A DNA stretch of 6,224 nt from Candidatus Methanofastidiosia archaeon (GCA_003558335.1 PWMA01000089.1:1-6224), one strand, 5' to 3'; shown: positions 1 through 4,960, counted from the first letter of the stretch. Translations and numbers: made by a program. The notes: generated from the letters alone by a model not told the origin.

Positions 1-553
1 TAATAATTTCAATACATAGGTCGGTACAAATATCAAGACAAGCTTCAAACTTCTTTTCTTCCTGCTTTGACCACATCAATATCCTGTCAACACCCCAAAG
101 ATGACCAGCAATTGTCATTGGCCCGGTGACAGTTCTTAGAACGGGAACAAGTTTTTCGTACTTTTCAACTAGGATCTTAGCAGAACCTTCAACGATTGAA
201 TTTCTTCCTTTTGACAAAACATCTTTCGGCATGCCATATTTTGTTGGGTCTGTATTTTCAAGAACATGTTTTGTAGGGGATGGATGTCTAAGTTCTGTTC
301 CAAGGTCAATTTCAGCGCCAAGCATAGTTGCTTCGGACACTAAATCATTGTGTGTTAATAATACATCTAAGCCCCAAACTTCATATCTGCCCGCTTGTAA
401 TTTCGCAATTGCCTTTGAATCGGTCTGGCACTCTGGCCAAGTAACGTTTGTCGAAGCCATTAATTCCTTGCAAAAGTTAGAAAGAACCATTACAGGCGTT
501 CTATCAACACGACCGCCAGCCATAGCAGACATGAATCTTCTATATGGCGTCAT
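1..553 (-). CDS. Methylcobamide:CoM methyltransferase, MtaA/MtbA (UroD-like) family; 3' end outside window
   Basis: The minus strand gives 184 residues from the N-terminus of a UroD-superfamily protein. The start MTPYRRFMSAMAGG is followed by VDRTPVMV, the usual opening of MtaA/MtbA/CmuA-type methyltransferases. Later come GLDVLLTHND, ATMLGAEIDLGTE with RHPSP, and GPMTIAGHLWG, all in the order seen in methylcobamide:coenzyme M methyltransferases. It lacks the RQAGRY motif of true uroporphyrinogen decarboxylase (HemE). Family members move a methyl group from a corrinoid protein to coenzyme M in the cytoplasm during methyl-dependent methanogenesis. The zinc ligands of the family (His-x-Cys and a later Cys) lie in the C-terminal half beyond position 1, so the substrate class (methanol, methylamine, methylthiol) cannot be told. 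The ATG at 553 is chosen from the family's N-terminus. The frame is open to 592, and GTG at 577 or TTG at 580 would add 8-9 residues; none has a convincing ribosome binding site. The gene starts 42 bases after the tautomerase stop. Sampled G+C here is about 45%, higher than its neighbours. Confidence 0.85.
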   Translation of the reverse strand, partial: MTPYRRFMSAMAGGRVDRTPVMVLSNFCKELMASTNVTWPECQTDSKAIAKLQAGRYEVWGLDVLLTHNDLVSEATMLGAEIDLGTELRHPSPTKHVLENTDPTKYGMPKDVLSKGRNSIVEGSAKILVEKYEKLVPVLRTVTGPMTIAGHLWGVDRILMWSKQEEKKFEACLDICTDLCIEII

Positions 554-595
554 TTCTCTTAATGCCAAATAATTCACCAATAAAAATCCAAATTA

Positions 596-784
596 TTACC
601 ATTTAGAGGCAGGAACCCCGCCCTTGCCCCAGTTTGCCTTAGGTAACTCTGTTATTAAAACCTCAACTGCATCAAGAGGCGCTCCAGAAACTTCACTTAC
701 ACATTTTGAGACTTCTTTAATTAATTTTTCTTTTTTTATTTCGTCTGTATTCTCTTTCCATAGATATATTTCTACTAAAGGCAT
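596..784 (-). CDS. 4-oxalocrotonate tautomerase-family small protein
   Basis: A 62-codon gene that yields a 61-residue mature protein with N-terminal proline (PLVEIYLWKE), the catalytic base of the tautomerase superfamily after Met removal. The frame extends to an upstream ATG at 802, but only the start at 784 exposes Pro1. That start also has a clear GGAG at 790-793 with a 5-base spacer. The core APLDAVEVLITE and the tail WGKGGVPAS match the APLTSVRVIITE and FGIGGELAS segments of classical 4-OT. Both arginines that bind substrate carboxylates in 4-OT are replaced: Arg11 aligns with Asn and Arg39 with Glu. There is a one-residue insertion near position 17, and Phe50 aligns with Trp. It should form the usual beta-alpha-beta oligomer, but the substrate is probably not 2-oxo-4-hexenedioate. 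DmpI-like archaeal relatives with unknown substrates are a better comparison. It lies 54 bases after the thioesterase and 42 bases before the methyltransferase. Confidence 0.88.
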   Translation of the reverse strand: MPLVEIYLWKENTDEIKKEKLIKEVSKCVSEVSGAPLDAVEVLITELPKANWGKGGVPASKW

Positions 785-789
785 ATTAT

Positions 790-821
790 CTCCAATGTTC
801 AAAGAAAAAACAGTATTATAA
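790..821 (-). promoter_or_regulatory. Possible promoter and ribosome binding site of the tautomerase gene
   Basis: Read on the minus strand, TTATAATA (814-821) would place a start near 792, right at the GGAG ribosome binding site (790-793). A T-rich run at 801-810 could instead be the U-tract end of the thioesterase transcript. The signals allow either a short separate transcript or simple read-through from the thioesterase. The GGAG site is firm; the TATA and U-tract readings are tentative. Confidence 0.35.
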
Positions 822-838
822 GGTTAATGATTAATAGT

Positions 839-1234
839 CTATTCAAATAAGTTTCTTTTTCTATATGCCATACCTTGGAATATTGCAATTAACTCGTTAT
901 CTTCATTGAATACTCTGACATTATAAGTTGCAATTTTAGGATTAATTGAAACTTCTTTTGCTTCTGCAAACAAAGAACCCTCGGAGATAGCTTTCAAATA
1001 TGAAATATTCACATTTAAAGCTACAGAAATATTTCCATGAGTATTTGCCGCGACTGCAAAAGCAAAATCTGCGAGAGAAAATATTGCTCCCCCGTGAACT
1101 GTATTTACTGCATTCAGATGTGTTTTCGCTATTTTAAGCTTGGCCTTTGCATAGCCTTTAGAGTACTCTAGCAATTCTAAACCTATTTGATTGGCAAACT
1201 TATCCTTTTTTGAAAATTCATTAATAAAGTCCAT
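839..1234 (-). CDS. PaaI-type hotdog-fold acyl-CoA thioesterase
   Basis: A 131-residue protein, close to the 140 of E. coli PaaI. It is a single hotdog domain. The signature is N41-A-V-N-T-V-H47-G-G-A-I-F-S-L-A-D56: the HGG motif at the start of the central helix with the catalytic acidic residue Asp56 in the expected place. This matches the HGGAIFSLAD of PaaI almost exactly. The strand segment SVALNVNISYLKA (70-82) and the end AIFQGMAYRK (116-125) complete the fold. Family members hydrolyse acyl- or aryl-CoA thioesters in the cytoplasm as tetramers; which acyl-CoA is used cannot be read from sequence. The ATG at 1234 gives the normal N-terminus but has no ribosome binding site. It is first of the same-strand run leading to the tautomerase and methyltransferase, and may work independently of them. 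Confidence 0.93.
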   Translation of the reverse strand: MDFINEFSKKDKFANQIGLELLEYSKGYAKAKLKIAKTHLNAVNTVHGGAIFSLADFAFAVAANTHGNISVALNVNISYLKAISEGSLFAEAKEVSINPKIATYNVRVFNEDNELIAIFQGMAYRKRNLFE

Positions 1235-1246
1235 ATTATCTATTTA

Positions 1247-1298
1247 CTTGAGAATTCAAGATTTTTATGATTAATTGAACCTTTTAAATTTCTATAAA
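1247..1298 (-). promoter_or_regulatory. Candidate promoter region of the thioesterase gene
   Basis: On the minus strand GAAATTTAAAAG (TATA-like TTTAAAAG at 1282-1289, purine-rich BRE-like bases before it) predicts a start near 1259 and a leader of about 25 bases. TTTATAGA at 1291-1298 is a rival TATA. A small inverted repeat, CTTGA-GAAT-TCAAG at 1247-1260, would fall at the transcript 5' end or over the start site. In such A+T-rich DNA TATA-like strings are common, so the choice is uncertain. Confidence 0.3.
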
Positions 1299-1316
1299 AC
1301 TAAAAGTTATATACAA

Positions 1317-1449
1317 ATAAATAGAAACAATAGTATTCTTAGAAAAAGGTAAATACAACCCATCTTGGATACTTGCCTATAAAGTTGCTAATATACTAAA
1401 GACTACAATTGACGATCTATATATTTTTGAAGAAAAGGACTTAGAATAA
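1317..1449 (+). pseudogene. Remnant of a small XRE-family (YgzD/YozG-type) HTH regulator
   Basis: The plus strand from 1327 reads TIVFLEKGKYNPSW, then ILAYKVANILKTTIDDLYIF and EEKDLE, ending at TAA 1447-1449. This is the C-terminal half of the short cytoplasmic XRE regulators whose recognition helix and following turn read SRQTI-x2-IE-(K/N)-GKYNPSL-x-LA, ending with an acidic tail. Just before it, 1317-1325 encodes I-N-R in another frame, followed by a single base A and then the Thr-Ile codons. An intact gene would have a three-base Gln codon there (IN-R-Q-T-I), so two bases appear lost. Upstream of 1317 no N-terminal helices, start codon or ribosome binding site are visible, and an in-frame TAA lies at 1318-1320. 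The remnant is therefore a 5'-truncated, frame-broken pseudogene between two minus-strand genes. The preserved last 40 codons suggest recent decay. Family members are DNA-binding repressors. Confidence 0.75.
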
Positions 1450-1462
1450 ATTTCTAAAAATT

Positions 1463-2035
1463 TTATAATCTTTCTTTTTTAACTTTTACCTCATAATGGC
1501 TCGGAACTTCTTCATCTTCACTTATTAGTTTTATACCTAAAATTTTATATTTTTGAACTGCCTCGTCTTGAAGAGTTATTTCTATTATATTTCCTTGATT
1601 CAGTTCTATCTTTGTATCGCCTATTAATATTAAATTCGATCTTTTAAAATAGGCCTCTAAAAATAAAGTTTTATTTTGATCTTTTTTTATTAGTTTTATT
1701 GTTTCCCAAGGTGTTTCGCTAAAGATTTCCCTTAGTCTTTCTTGTTTTTTGTTTTCTAATTCATCCTCAACAATTTTTATTGCGTAGGGATAAAGGCTTT
1801 GTATTCTAAAATCAAATACACCATTATAGCTAGAAGGTAGTGAAATGGATTTTATGTAATGATTATCCCTCAAGTGAGCATACGCATTATTAATTCTTTC
1901 AGATGTCCAGTTATTAAACTCTTGAACTACGTCTTTAGGACTAATCCCATCTTTTTTTTCTTTAACTAACTCTCTATATAGAAAAAGAAGTAAATTGTTA
2001 TAGTCATCCTTATTAGCCATTGTAACAGTTTCCAT
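1463..2035 (-). CDS. Unrecognised protein with winged-helix-like N-terminal domain
   Basis: A 190-residue soluble protein that I do not recognise as a named family. Residues 11-65 are helical (DDYNNLLLFLYRELVKE, then GISPKDVVQEF, then TSERINNAYAHLRDNHYI) and end in the strand-like segment FDFRIQSLYP (74-83). That order is what a winged helix-turn-helix gives. Residues 86-105 are a charged helix, possibly a short coiled coil, and 110-190 look beta-rich with alternating hydrophobic residues (TLFLEAYF, LILIGDTKIEL, GNIIEITLQ). No signal peptide or membrane segment is present. Two starts are possible, ATG 2035 or ATG 2020 (residue 6), neither with a ribosome binding site. It is divergent from the META lipoprotein, and an inverted repeat lies between them, so a role as a local regulator is a reasonable guess but unproven. 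The C-terminal region has no assigned function. Confidence 0.8.
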   Translation of the reverse strand: METVTMANKDDYNNLLLFLYRELVKEKKDGISPKDVVQEFNNWTSERINNAYAHLRDNHYIKSISLPSSYNGVFDFRIQSLYPYAIKIVEDELENKKQERLREIFSETPWETIKLIKKDQNKTLFLEAYFKRSNLILIGDTKIELNQGNIIEITLQDEAVQKYKILGIKLISEDEEVPSHYEVKVKKERL

Positions 2036-2047
2036 ACTATTATGGCC

Positions 2048-2078
2048 TTAAATATTTAACTATTATATTTTTTATAAA
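2048..2078 (-). promoter_or_regulatory. Candidate promoter of the winged-helix-like gene
   Basis: Minus-strand TTTATAAAA (2070-2078) predicts transcription from about 2048, giving a leader of about 13 bases to ATG 2035 or 28 to ATG 2020. A perfect 12-base palindrome TTAAATATTTAA (2048-2059) sits on the predicted start site and could be an operator, but it is all A/T and may be chance. Confidence 0.4.
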
Positions 2079-2111
2079 TTTAATAATAAGGTATTTTTAT
2101 AGTATTAATAT

Positions 2112-2133
2112 AGCTTCAATATAATTTGAAGCT
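2112..2133. promoter_or_regulatory. Perfect inverted repeat, likely operator in divergent promoter region
   Basis: AGCTTCAA (2112-2119), six bases TATAAT, then TTGAAGCT (2126-2133): an exact 8-base dyad with an 11-to-14-base centre spacing typical of dimeric helix-turn-helix operators. It ends about 10 bases before the TATA-like box of the META lipoprotein (2144-2153), so a bound protein would touch the BRE region. It is about 34 bases upstream of the divergent gene's TATA box. It lies upstream of both predicted transcripts, which argues against an RNA hairpin or terminator. The binding protein is unknown; the divergent winged-helix-like product is the obvious candidate. Confidence 0.55.
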
Positions 2134-2143
2134 TTACAAAAAT

Positions 2144-2184
2144 CTTTAAAAAGAAGGTAGAAAATATTATTAGTAAGGATGTGA
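2144..2184 (+). promoter_or_regulatory. Promoter and ribosome binding site of the META lipoprotein
   Basis: CTTTAAAAAG (2144-2153), preceded by A-rich BRE-like ACAAAAAT, predicts a start near 2173. AAGGATGTGA (2175-2184) matches the archaeal ribosome binding consensus GGAGGTGA with one mismatch in its core and sits 4 bases before ATG 2189, which fixes the start codon. Confidence 0.5.
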
Positions 2185-2188
2185 CTTT

Positions 2189-2623
2189 ATGAACTTCATA
2201 AAAAATAAAAGTTTATTGATCGTTTGTGGGATACTGTTCTCAAGTTTAAGTTTAGGATGCTTATACGATGAATCAACAAATCTTGAAGGAACTTCGTGGA
2301 ATTTAGAAGAATATCTGTCCAAAGAAGGAACTTTTATTGAAACAATCCAAAATTCCACAGCAACGCTAATTTTTGATGAAGAGAGGACAACAGGAACTTC
2401 AGGATGTAACAGTTTTTTTAGCGAATATTCTTTAGAAAACAAATCATTGTCTTTTGGACCTATTGGTTCTACATTAATGTATTGTACTGATGAGGGAATA
2501 ATGGATCAAGAGTATACTTATTTTATGAGATTAGAGAAAGTCCAATCTTATGAAATTGAAGACGGACTGTTAAAATTAATGGATAGCAAAGGAGAGATTT
2601 TATTAGTATTCTCTAAAAATTAA
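2189..2623 (+). CDS. META-domain (HslJ-like) lipoprotein
   Basis: A 144-residue exported protein. Residues 1-8 are the basic n-region, 9-22 the hydrophobic segment, and SLGC (21-24) a lipobox with Cys24 as the predicted lipid-anchored residue. The mature part is one META domain: N31-LEGTSWNLEEY opens it, TATLIFDEE (57-65) is a core strand, then GTSGCNSFFSEYSLENKSLSFG (69-90) carries the family's G-C-N and Y-x-L positions, and STLMYC (94-99) its T-x-M-x-C motif. Cys73 and Cys99 are the two conserved cysteines. Bacterial members include HslJ of E. coli; the molecular role of the domain is not well defined, with links to heat or antibiotic stress and to protease inhibitors in some proteins. It should sit on the outer face of the cytoplasmic membrane. 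The gene has its own promoter and ribosome binding site and ends one base from the stop of the convergent minus-strand gene. Confidence 0.9.
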   Translation: MNFIKNKSLLIVCGILFSSLSLGCLYDESTNLEGTSWNLEEYLSKEGTFIETIQNSTATLIFDEERTTGTSGCNSFFSEYSLENKSLSFGPIGSTLMYCTDEGIMDQEYTYFMRLEKVQSYEIEDGLLKLMDSKGEILLVFSKN

Positions 2624-2624
2624 T

Positions 2625-2855
2625 TTATGGAAATATAATATCTCTATTTATGTGCACAATATACACTATAATAATAAATAAAATTGTGGCTACTAGAAGT
2701 TTTATATTTTCAATCTTTTTTTCTTGGAGATTAGATTCTTCATTAACATGTAATGGCAAAAAATTTGGCAAATTGTCAAAGTAGCTCTTAGTTTTTTTGG
2801 ATTTAGATTCTTCTTCATCTTTTTCTTCGGTTTCCAAAGTGGGTAACAGTTTCAT
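2625..2855 (-). CDS. Small single-pass membrane protein with charged N-terminus (hypothetical)
   Basis: A 76-residue protein with no family I recognise. Residues 8-50 are strongly charged (EEKDEEESKSKKTKS at 10-24) and hydrophilic. Residues 51-69 form one hydrophobic helix (IKLLVATILFIIIVYIVHI), followed by only seven residues, so the protein is tail-anchored-like with its bulk probably in the cytoplasm. There is no signal peptide and no cysteine. AAGGGA at 2861-2866 with a 5-base gap supports ATG 2855. Its stop and that of the convergent META lipoprotein gene are one base apart, with no room for separate terminators, and it is divergent from the propeller lipoprotein. The charged-then-hydrophobic layout and the ribosome binding site make it a likely real gene, but its role is unknown. 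Confidence 0.65.
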   Translation of the reverse strand: MKLLPTLETEEKDEEESKSKKTKSYFDNLPNFLPLHVNEESNLQEKKIENIKLLVATILFIIIVYIVHINRDIIFP

Positions 2856-2860
2856 TATAT

Positions 2861-2894
2861 TCCCTTAATTATAAATAAGCGAAGTGTTTTTAAT
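2861..2894 (-). promoter_or_regulatory. Candidate promoter and ribosome binding site of the small membrane protein
   Basis: Minus-strand AATTAAAAA (2886-2894) would direct a start near 2864, next to the AAGGGA site (2861-2866). TTTATAAT at 2868-2875 looks more TATA-like but would put the start inside the gene. Tentative. Confidence 0.28.
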
Positions 2895-2987
2895 TCTTTA
2901 GGTAGTATAATCAAATCTTTATTCAATTTAGTGTTAAAGTGGTATTGTTCAGAAAGGCATAAGTATTACATAGTTTTAATCTATATT

Positions 2988-3965
2988 ATGAAAAGAAACA
3001 AAATGAAATACTTTTTAATTTATATTTTGATAATCACTATTTTTTTAAATACAGGTTGCACTCAAACTGATGAACCTCCAGATCAACATTTTTTAATCGA
3101 TAGAGAAGCTAAAATCCCTGAAGATGCAGTAAAAGTAACTCCTGAAACAGATTTAAATCCTGTTAAATCTTATTCCGAGGATTATTATGATCCTGTTCCA
3201 TTACCTTATCCCATAAATACTGCTGGAGCAGAAGATTCGGCATTTATTCTTCCTGATGGTAAAACGCTTTACTTTTGGTTTACACCAGATGTTCGTGTTC
3301 CTCCAGAAAGGCAAATTTTAGATGGGGTTACTGGCATATATGTTTCCCAAAAACAAGGAGATTTCTGGACAGAGCCAGAGAGAGTATGGTTAAATGACCC
3401 TGGGAAACTATCATTAGATGGTTGCGGATTTATAAGGGATAATGAAATATGGTTTTGTTCTGTTAGGGAAGGTTATGCCCATTCGGGTTATGGCAGCGGA
3501 TTAAATTGGTTTAAAGCAGAATTTGATAGTTCATTGAATAAATGGAAAAATTGGAAATTAATAAACTTCCCGATAGAATATGAAGTTGGAGAATTACACA
3601 TACACGAAAATGAAATTTATTATCATTCTAATCGGCCTGGCGGAAAAGGTGGAATGGATATTTGGGTAATAACTATGAAACCTGATGGGACTTGGTCTAA
3701 ACCACGAAACTTAGAAATAAATACAGAAAGAGATGAAGGATTTCCTGCAATATCTCCGGATGGAACCGAGTTATGGTTTAGTAGAGATTATGCCATATGG
3801 AGAAGCAAAAAAGTTGATGGTAGATGGATAGAACCAGAAAAAATGTTTTCCCCTCTTGCAGGAGAGCCTTCAATCGACATTTATGGTAATGTTTATTTTA
3901 CACATCATTTCTTTGAAGGAGATAGAATGATTGAAGCAGATATCTACGTTGCATATAAAAAATAA
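2988..3965 (+). CDS. Secreted lipoprotein with five-blade PD40/TolB-like beta-propeller
   Basis: From ATG 2988 the protein has 325 residues; the frame is open to an ATG at 2931, but that longer N-terminus precedes an otherwise complete signal peptide. ATG 3003 (MKYFLIYIL) is also possible; neither has a strong ribosome binding site. The signal peptide runs to lipobox LNTGC, with Cys24 the anchor. After a Pro/Asp-rich linker come five repeats with the PD40 pattern (acidic turn, then a strand ending aromatic-Phe/Tyr): around ILPDGKTLYF, FIRDNEIWF, IHENEIYYHSNRPGG, ISPDGTELWFS and DIYGNVYFTHH. Three intervening strands end in Trp-x-Glu/Lys-Pro (FWTEPERVW, TWSKPRNLE, RWIEPEKMF), and GGMDIWV is typical of WD40-like PD40 proteins. 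Five blades suggest a closed five-bladed propeller, but with no catalytic residues I can name. It should be displayed on the cell surface, where such domains bind proteins or carbohydrate. A ligand cannot be inferred. Confidence 0.85.
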   Translation: MKRNKMKYFLIYILIITIFLNTGCTQTDEPPDQHFLIDREAKIPEDAVKVTPETDLNPVKSYSEDYYDPVPLPYPINTAGAEDSAFILPDGKTLYFWFTPDVRVPPERQILDGVTGIYVSQKQGDFWTEPERVWLNDPGKLSLDGCGFIRDNEIWFCSVREGYAHSGYGSGLNWFKAEFDSSLNKWKNWKLINFPIEYEVGELHIHENEIYYHSNRPGGKGGMDIWVITMKPDGTWSKPRNLEINTERDEGFPAISPDGTELWFSRDYAIWRSKKVDGRWIEPEKMFSPLAGEPSIDIYGNVYFTHHFFEGDRMIEADIYVAYKK

Positions 3966-3976
3966 TTTAATTTTTT
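3966..3976 (+). terminator. Possible U-tract terminator after the propeller lipoprotein
   Basis: The stop is followed by TTTAATTTTTT (3966-3976), including a run of six T. Archaeal RNA polymerase stops at such U-tracts without needing a hairpin. The convergent yjbQ gene ends at 3993, so a stop is needed in this short gap. Runs of T are common here, which limits confidence. Confidence 0.4.
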
Positions 3977-3992
3977 AATTCTAGTTAAATAT

Positions 3993-4409
3993 TTAGTCTC
4001 CAATTATCTTTATCAGTACTCTTTTTTTTCTTTTTCCATCAAACTCTCCATAATATATTTGCTCCCAAGGGCCAAAATCAAGTTTTCCCCCTGACACTGC
4101 TAGAACAACTTCTCTTCCCATGAACTGCCTTTTGATGTGAGCATCGCCATTTGTTTCACCAGTTCTATTATGCCTATATAGATCTGGATTATGAGGTATA
4201 TTATTTTCTAGCCAGTCCTTAAAATCTTGATGAAGTCCTGATTCAGCATCATTTATAAAAACACTTGCAGTTATGTGCATAGCGTTGACAAGACACAACC
4301 CTTCTTCTATCTGACTTTCTGTTAAAGCGTCCTCAACTGAGGACGTTATATTAATAAATTCTACTCTATTTTTTGTATCAATCCATATTTCTTTTCTAAA
4401 ACTTTTCAT
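3993..4409 (-). CDS. yjbQ: YjbQ / UPF0047 family protein (secondary thiamine-phosphate synthase-like)
   Basis: A 138-residue single-domain protein, the normal length for the family. Conserved blocks appear in order: GLCLVNAMHITASVFIND (37-54, with the H-x-T-A core), H60-Q-D-x3-W, the YRHN segment (78-81), NGDAHIKRQFMGREV (87-101) and LDFGPWEQIYYGEFDG (110-125), ending in basic RKKRVLIKI. The last block is the UPF0047 signature, with Gly-Pro-Trp-Glu where many members have Gly-Thr-Trp-Gln. The family folds as a trimer with a His-lined metal-like site. E. coli YjbQ shows weak thiamine-phosphate synthase activity; the true physiological role is unsettled. No thiamine gene is nearby. The ATG at 4409 sits 20-28 bases after a TATA box, so the mRNA is probably leaderless. 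The gene follows the UspA-like gene on the same strand with 95 bases between, and appears separately transcribed. Confidence 0.93.
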   Translation of the reverse strand: MKSFRKEIWIDTKNRVEFINITSSVEDALTESQIEEGLCLVNAMHITASVFINDAESGLHQDFKDWLENNIPHNPDLYRHNRTGETNGDAHIKRQFMGREVVLAVSGGKLDFGPWEQIYYGEFDGKRKKRVLIKIIGD

Positions 4410-4428
4410 AGAATAATATTAGAAGAGC

Positions 4429-4437
4429 TATTTAAAA
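4429..4437 (-). promoter_or_regulatory. TATA box of yjbQ, predicted leaderless start
   Basis: Minus-strand TTTTAAATA (4429-4437), centred about 25 bases before the A of ATG 4409. Transcription would begin at or within a base or two of the start codon, and no ribosome binding site is present, as expected for a leaderless archaeal mRNA. Confidence 0.5.
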
Positions 4438-4479
4438 TATTTTTCGTTAAATTATCTATAATTTAAATATAAATGTATT

Positions 4480-4505
4480 ATTTTTCCGAGTATTTATGGA
4501 AAAAT
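4480..4505 (-). terminator. Inverted repeat overlapping the UspA-like stop codon
   Basis: ATTTTTCC (4480-4487) and GGAAAAAT (4498-4505) are exact inverted repeats around a 10-base loop, and the right arm touches the last base of the stop codon. In the minus-strand RNA this would form an 8-pair hairpin directly at the 3' end of the gene, followed by A/U-rich sequence without a long U run. It may help end or protect the transcript, but the arms are weak and mostly A-U. Confidence 0.35.
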
Positions 4506-4960
4506 TATCTTACAATCATGACTGAAGATTTTGATTTGTGCAATACTTTTTCTGAAACGCTGCCTAAAAAAATCCTGTCTATAGCAGATATACCCTTTGC
4601 CCCCATTACGACTAAGTCATTTCTTCGTGACATTCTTATAATTTCCTCATCAGGCGCCCCCTCAACTAATTTTTTGGCAATTTTGACTCCAACTTTAGAA
4701 GCAATTTCTTCTATTTCGTCCAATAAAATAGCCCCTTCATCCTTCATTTTCTTTCTGATCTGTTTTATTTCTTTCTGATCTGTGTATATTACGGGGGAAT
4801 AAGGTGGACCTACAAAAGCACTTATAGGTACATGGACAACGTATACCGCAATTAAATCTAATTCCATTTTTTTAGCTAGATATATTGCCTTTTTTGCAGA
4901 CCTCATTGAAGGTTTTGAACCGTCAACGGGCGCTATTATTCTTTTAAATTCTTTTTCCAT
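4505..4960 (-). CDS. Universal stress protein, UspA family, ATP-binding type
   Basis: A 151-residue single Usp domain of typical length. It opens with FKRIIAPVDGSKPSMRSAKKAIYLAK (5-30), whose Asp13 is the usual base-contacting residue. VYVVHVP (39-45) is the second strand, and LVEGAPDEEIIRMSRRNDLVVMGAKG (98-123) the conserved middle. The nucleotide motif G-x2-G-x9-G-S is complete: Gly120, Gly123, Gly133-Ser134. The protein therefore probably binds ATP and acts as a cytoplasmic dimer; the partner or signal is unknown. The loop at residues 60-72 (TDQKEIKQIRKKM) is encoded by a 16-base direct repeat read in two different frames, a sign of a past duplication in the variable linker. ATG 4960 lies about 26 bases from a TATA box and has no ribosome binding site, so the mRNA is likely leaderless. 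The gene stands alone between yjbQ and the small zinc-site gene. Confidence 0.95.
   Translation of the reverse strand: MEKEFKRIIAPVDGSKPSMRSAKKAIYLAKKMELDLIAVYVVHVPISAFVGPPYSPVIYTDQKEIKQIRKKMKDEGAILLDEIEEIASKVGVKIAKKLVEGAPDEEIIRMSRRNDLVVMGAKGISAIDRIFLGSVSEKVLHKSKSSVMIVR
4748..4783. repeat. Out-of-frame 16-base direct repeat inside the UspA-like gene
   Basis: TTTCTTTCTGATCTGT occurs at 4748-4763 and again, exactly, at 4768-4783, a period of 20. Because 20 is not a multiple of three, the copies are read in different frames: on the coding strand one gives T-D-Q-K-E and the other Q-I-R-K-K. It falls in the variable loop of the Usp fold, where length changes are tolerated. Confidence 0.85.

Noticed and set aside
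41..52. AGCTTCAA near the left edge, the same half-site as the dyad at 2112-2133
   Set aside because: It is a single half-site within the coding region of the methyltransferase and has no inverted partner.
126..572. Plus-strand open frame of 148 codons
   Set aside because: It is the antisense of the methyltransferase; the minus-strand frame has clear family motifs and the plus-strand product resembles nothing.
624..821. Plus-strand open frame of 65 codons
   Set aside because: Antisense of the tautomerase, which has Pro1, a ribosome binding site and matching core motifs.
2170..2442. Minus-strand open frame of 90 codons
   Set aside because: Antisense of the META lipoprotein, whose signal peptide, lipobox and G-C-N / M-x-C motifs show the plus strand is coding.
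4473..4778. Plus-strand open frame of 101 codons with a hydrophobic end
   Set aside because: Shadow of the UspA-like gene, whose ATP motif is complete on the minus strand.
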